Shown: one piece after another, positions 29,424 through 31,890 of the stretch | How the letters are laid out: every line of letters begins with the position of its first letter | Position numbering within the stretch: position 1 is the stretch's first letter | Assembly: GCA_964612455.1 (NCBI GenBank) | Contig: CAZTCB010000014.1 | Location: forward strand, 1-31,890 | Source of the DNA: SFEB01 sp964612455 | GTDB taxonomy: Bacteria; Bacillota; Clostridia; Christensenellales; CAG-314 | Direction: 5' to 3' | Length of the DNA: 31,890 nucleotides | Notes under the pieces: model-generated | What the model was told of the DNA's origin: nothing | Databases searched by the model: none | The model's input: the letters and a program-made list of their open reading frames with translations, nothing else | Position numbers and translations under genes: made by a program

Positions 29424-31712
29424 ATGGAATTTAATAAAATATTGGCGGAAGAATTTAATCTTAAATTGGAACACGCAACAAACGTCATTACGTTGATAGA
29501 AGAAGGAAATACCATTCCTTTTATTGCCAGATATCGTAAAGAAATGCACGGCAATTGCGACGATCAGATTTTGCGCGCATTTGCGGATAGATTGACGTAT
29601 TTGAAAAATCTCGATAAGCGTAAAAGCGAGGTTATGGCGAATATTACCGAGCAAGGCAAAATGACGGAAGATATTTCGCTTGCATTGTCTACAGCTAAAA
29701 CCTTGACTGAAGTTGAGGATATTTATCGTCCGTTTAAGCAAAAGAAGAGAACTCGTGCGAGTGTGGCTAAAGAACGCGGACTCGAACCGCTATCACTCGT
29801 TATTTTAAAACAGGAGTTTGACGGTGATATTTTTGTTGAGGCGGAAAAATATGTAGATGTGGAAAAGGGCGTTAATACTGCGCAGGACGCGATTGGCGGA
29901 GCCTGTGATATTATTGCCGAAATTATTTCCGATGACGCCGAAACGAGAAAGGTTTTGAGGGAGTTTATTAAAGAGAATGCGGAAATAAAGACCAAGTTAT
30001 TAGACCATCCGGACAATAAAACTTACGACATGTACACTGAGTATTCGGAGAAAGTATTAAAGATACCGAGTCATCGTGTTTTAGCCATAAATCGCGGCGA
30101 GAAAGAAGATTGTCTGAAAGTATGGATAGAAGTCGACGAGGAAACTGCCGTCAACAAGATAAAAGCCAAGTACGTCGAGCAGACGGCGCCTATCGTGCTT
30201 AAACAGCTTGTCGAAACGACTTGTGATGATGCGTATAATCGACTGATTTTTCCGTCACTCGAGAGAGAGGCTCGCAGTGAATTGACCGACATGGCTAACG
30301 AGCAAGCTATAAAAATGTTTAAGGTTAATTTAAAACCGTTGTTGATGCAACCGCCGCTCAAGGACAAGACTATTCTTGCGGTCGATCCCGCTTATCGTAC
30401 AGGATGTAAAATAGCCGTTATCGACAAAAACGGTAACGTGTTGGACACCGGAGTAGTGTATCCCACGCCGCCGCAAAATAAGACGGAAGAAGCAAAGCAA
30501 AAGTTGTCTTATCTCATTTATAAACACAAAGTCGATGCAATCAGTATAGGCAACGGTACGGCAAGCAAGGAAGCTGAAATTTTTGTTGCCGACTTGATTA
30601 AAGGGCTTGATCGTCGGGTGGCGTATGCCGTGGTAAACGAGGCAGGCGCGAGCGTATATTCTGCCAGCAAGTTGGGGGCAGAGGAGTTTCCCGAATTTGA
30701 CGTTTCGTTGCGTAGTGCCGTATCTATTGCGCGTCGTTTGCAAGATCCCCTTGCCGAGCTTATTAAGATTGATGTCAAGAGTATAGGTGTCGGACAATAT
30801 CAGCATGATATGCCCCAAAACAGATTGACGGAAGTATTGGACGGAGTCGTGGAGGACTGTGTTAACTCGGTTGGAGTAGACGTAAATACCGCGAGTCCGA
30901 GTTTGCTTAGCTTCGTTGCGGGACTCAATAGCGGCATCGCTAAAAACATAGTAGAGTACCGCAAGACGACCCATTTTACAAATCGCAGGCAATTGTTGAA
31001 AGTTCCTAAACTCGGGGTAAAAGCTTACGAGCAATGTGCGGGTTTCTTGCGTGTTATCGGTGGCGATGACATTCTTGATAATACCGCCGTGCACCCTGAG
31101 GCATATGATGCTGTCGGGAGGTTGTTGGACTACTTTGGAATGACCAAAAACGACGTTATCAACGGTAAGGCAACGGAGCTCAGTGGACTTATTAAAAATG
31201 CAGGAGAAGAAAAAGTTGCCGATGCTATCGGCATTGGTGTACCTACTATGCAAGATATAGTAGTTGAACTTGCAAAGCCGGGCAGAGATATTCGTGACAG
31301 TTTGCCAACGCCGGTGTTGCGTAGTGATTTATTGGATATCAAAGATTTAAAACCGGGGATGGAGATTGACGGCGTTGTTCGCAATGTCATTGACTTTGGG
31401 GTATTTGTAGATATCGGAGTGCATCAGGATGGGTTGGTTCATGTAAGTCGTATAGCCGACGGATATATTAAACACCCGTCAGACGTGTTGAGTGTCGGAG
31501 ATAAAGTACATGTTAAAGTGTTGGAGGTTGATACCGTTAAAAATAAGATAAGTTTAACGATGAAAACTTCGGAGACACCGTACGGTAAAAAGCCCAAAGA
31601 TACAGAGAAACGACAAAACGGCAAAAAATACGGTAAATCGTTTGCGAAAAACAATGAAGAGCAACAATTGAATGAGGCTTTAAAGAAACTGCAAGAAAGA
31701 TTTAAAAAATAA
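29424..31712 (+). CDS. tex: RNA-binding transcription accessory protein Tex
   Basis: A 762-residue Tex protein. Domains in order: N-terminal helical region ('LIEEGNTIPFIARYRKEMHGNCDDQ', 'VEDIYRPFKQKKRTRASVAKERGLEPL'), a YqgF/RNase-H-like domain (about 314-440: 'KTILAVDPAYRTGCKIAVID'), helix-hairpin-helix motifs ('VDVNTASPSLLSFVAGLNSGIAKNIVEYR', 'LLKVPKLGVKAYEQCAGFLRV'), and an S1 RNA-binding domain (about 645-715: 'GMEIDGVVRNVIDFGVFVDIGVHQDGLVHVS'). It ends with a Lys-rich tail. Tex binds nucleic acids and affects transcription and stress tolerance. Full length for the family. Single-gene unit with a strong terminator. Confidence 0.98.
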   Translation: MEFNKILAEEFNLKLEHATNVITLIEEGNTIPFIARYRKEMHGNCDDQILRAFADRLTYLKNLDKRKSEVMANITEQGKMTEDISLALSTAKTLTEVEDIYRPFKQKKRTRASVAKERGLEPLSLVILKQEFDGDIFVEAEKYVDVEKGVNTAQDAIGGACDIIAEIISDDAETRKVLREFIKENAEIKTKLLDHPDNKTYDMYTEYSEKVLKIPSHRVLAINRGEKEDCLKVWIEVDEETAVNKIKAKYVEQTAPIVLKQLVETTCDDAYNRLIFPSLEREARSELTDMANEQAIKMFKVNLKPLLMQPPLKDKTILAVDPAYRTGCKIAVIDKNGNVLDTGVVYPTPPQNKTEEAKQKLSYLIYKHKVDAISIGNGTASKEAEIFVADLIKGLDRRVAYAVVNEAGASVYSASKLGAEEFPEFDVSLRSAVSIARRLQDPLAELIKIDVKSIGVGQYQHDMPQNRLTEVLDGVVEDCVNSVGVDVNTASPSLLSFVAGLNSGIAKNIVEYRKTTHFTNRRQLLKVPKLGVKAYEQCAGFLRVIGGDDILDNTAVHPEAYDAVGRLLDYFGMTKNDVINGKATELSGLIKNAGEEKVADAIGIGVPTMQDIVVELAKPGRDIRDSLPTPVLRSDLLDIKDLKPGMEIDGVVRNVIDFGVFVDIGVHQDGLVHVSRIADGYIKHPSDVLSVGDKVHVKVLEVDTVKNKISLTMKTSETPYGKKPKDTEKRQNGKKYGKSFAKNNEEQQLNEALKKLQERFKK

Positions 31713-31740
31713 ATTATGTAACGTTAATTATACTATTTAG

Positions 31741-31797
31741 ACGCACTGTGAAAGTCGGGCGGAGACGTCAGACTTTCACAGTGCGTTTTTTATTTTT
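31741..31797 (+). terminator. Strong intrinsic terminator after tex
   Basis: A perfect 16-bp stem (31741-31756 with 31771-31786), a 14-nt loop and two T runs after the stem. Confidence 0.93.
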
Positions 31798-31839
31798 TCA
31801 TCGGTAAAAAGCTAAATAATAAAGGCGAAAAATATCTGA

Positions 31840-31890
31840 TGTGAACCCAAAAGTTTAGACAAAAAATCAAATTAAATATATTGGAATTGA
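31840..31890. mobile_element. Probable left end of an IS3-type element, cut by the window edge
   Basis: TGTGAACCCAAAAGTTTAGACA starts with TG and has the CCCAAAAGTT(T)AGACA block seen at 17071-17085, typical of IS3-family (IS150-type) ends. An A/T-rich stretch without coding sequence follows to the window edge; a transposase gene would begin just beyond. The family call rests on recalled end sequences. Confidence 0.5.

Noticed and set aside
30330..31253. Open frame of 307 codons on the minus strand
   Set aside because: It lies wholly opposite tex, has no SD, and its product has no recognisable domain; a shadow of the tex reading frame.
1..31890. CRISPR array, tRNA or rRNA genes
   Set aside because: No regularly spaced direct repeats and no cloverleaf or rRNA-like segment found by eye; a covariance search was not possible here.

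Overview
The window looks like a chromosomal stretch from a low-to-moderate GC, anaerobic, endospore-forming (or spore-lineage) member of the Clostridia, probably an uncultured gut-type lineage. The lineage call is an inference. It rests on sporulation genes (sigG, ylmC/ymxH-like, yabP, yabQ), a reverse-order rubrerythrin beside a PerR-like regulator, the yabP-yabQ-divIC cluster, the DUF512 radical-SAM gene upstream of der, and GAAC-N4-GTTC LexA-type SOS control of dinB. Housekeeping genes are densely packed, mostly on the + strand, in short operons separated by clear intrinsic terminators.

Layout. 1-1.7 kb: 3' part of a secreted GLUG/beta-helix-like surface protein, cut by the window edge. 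1.7-3.3 kb, minus strand: an autoregulated TetR gene and a membrane protein with a degenerate Mrr-like domain. 3.4-5.4 kb: a NadD-YqeK fusion, rsfS and a DUF1508 protein. 5.5-6.8 kb: alpha/beta hydrolase and dtd. 7.0-8.0 kb: perR and reverse rubrerythrin. 8.1-9.8 kb: pyrG. 9.9-11.7 kb: a GNAT gene, sigG and ylmC. 11.8-13.6 kb: an RluA-family synthase and a cyclophilin-like lipoprotein. 13.6-17.0 kb: DUF512-der-plsY with overlapping ends. 17.1-20.0 kb: ABC ATPase, ABC-2 permease and a membrane-flavodoxin fusion. 20.2-23.1 kb: divergent serS and cysS. 23.2-25.3 kb: yabP-yabQ-divIC plus a zinc-ribbon membrane protein. 25.3-26.1 kb: a sir2 gene broken by a one-base shift in an A7 run. 26.2-28.1 kb: dinB (minus) and an HD-domain gene (plus) around one SOS box. 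28.4-31.7 kb: a two-domain hydrolase and tex. The window ends in what looks like the left end of an IS3-type element.

How the genes work together. Several units concern translation and nucleotides: rsfS, dtd, der, rluA, serS, cysS, tex, pyrG and nadD. Others concern sporulation (sigG, ylmC, yabP, yabQ), oxygen defence (perR, rubrerythrin), envelope or lipid metabolism (plsY, hydrolases) and DNA damage (dinB).

No large new defence or mobile system is visible. The items most worth a second look are: (i) three good promoters whose -10 box ends exactly 6 nt before the ATG of genes without a Shine-Dalgarno (nadD-yqeK, rluA, dinB), which points to leaderless mRNAs; (ii) a 45-bp IS3-like mini-element with TG...CA ends and a TAA duplication, apparently inserted into the loop of the plsY terminator; (iii) the sir2 frameshift on an in-phase A AAA AAA heptamer; (iv) the 188-nt yabQ/divIC overlap; and (v) the membrane protein with a degenerate nuclease-like domain.
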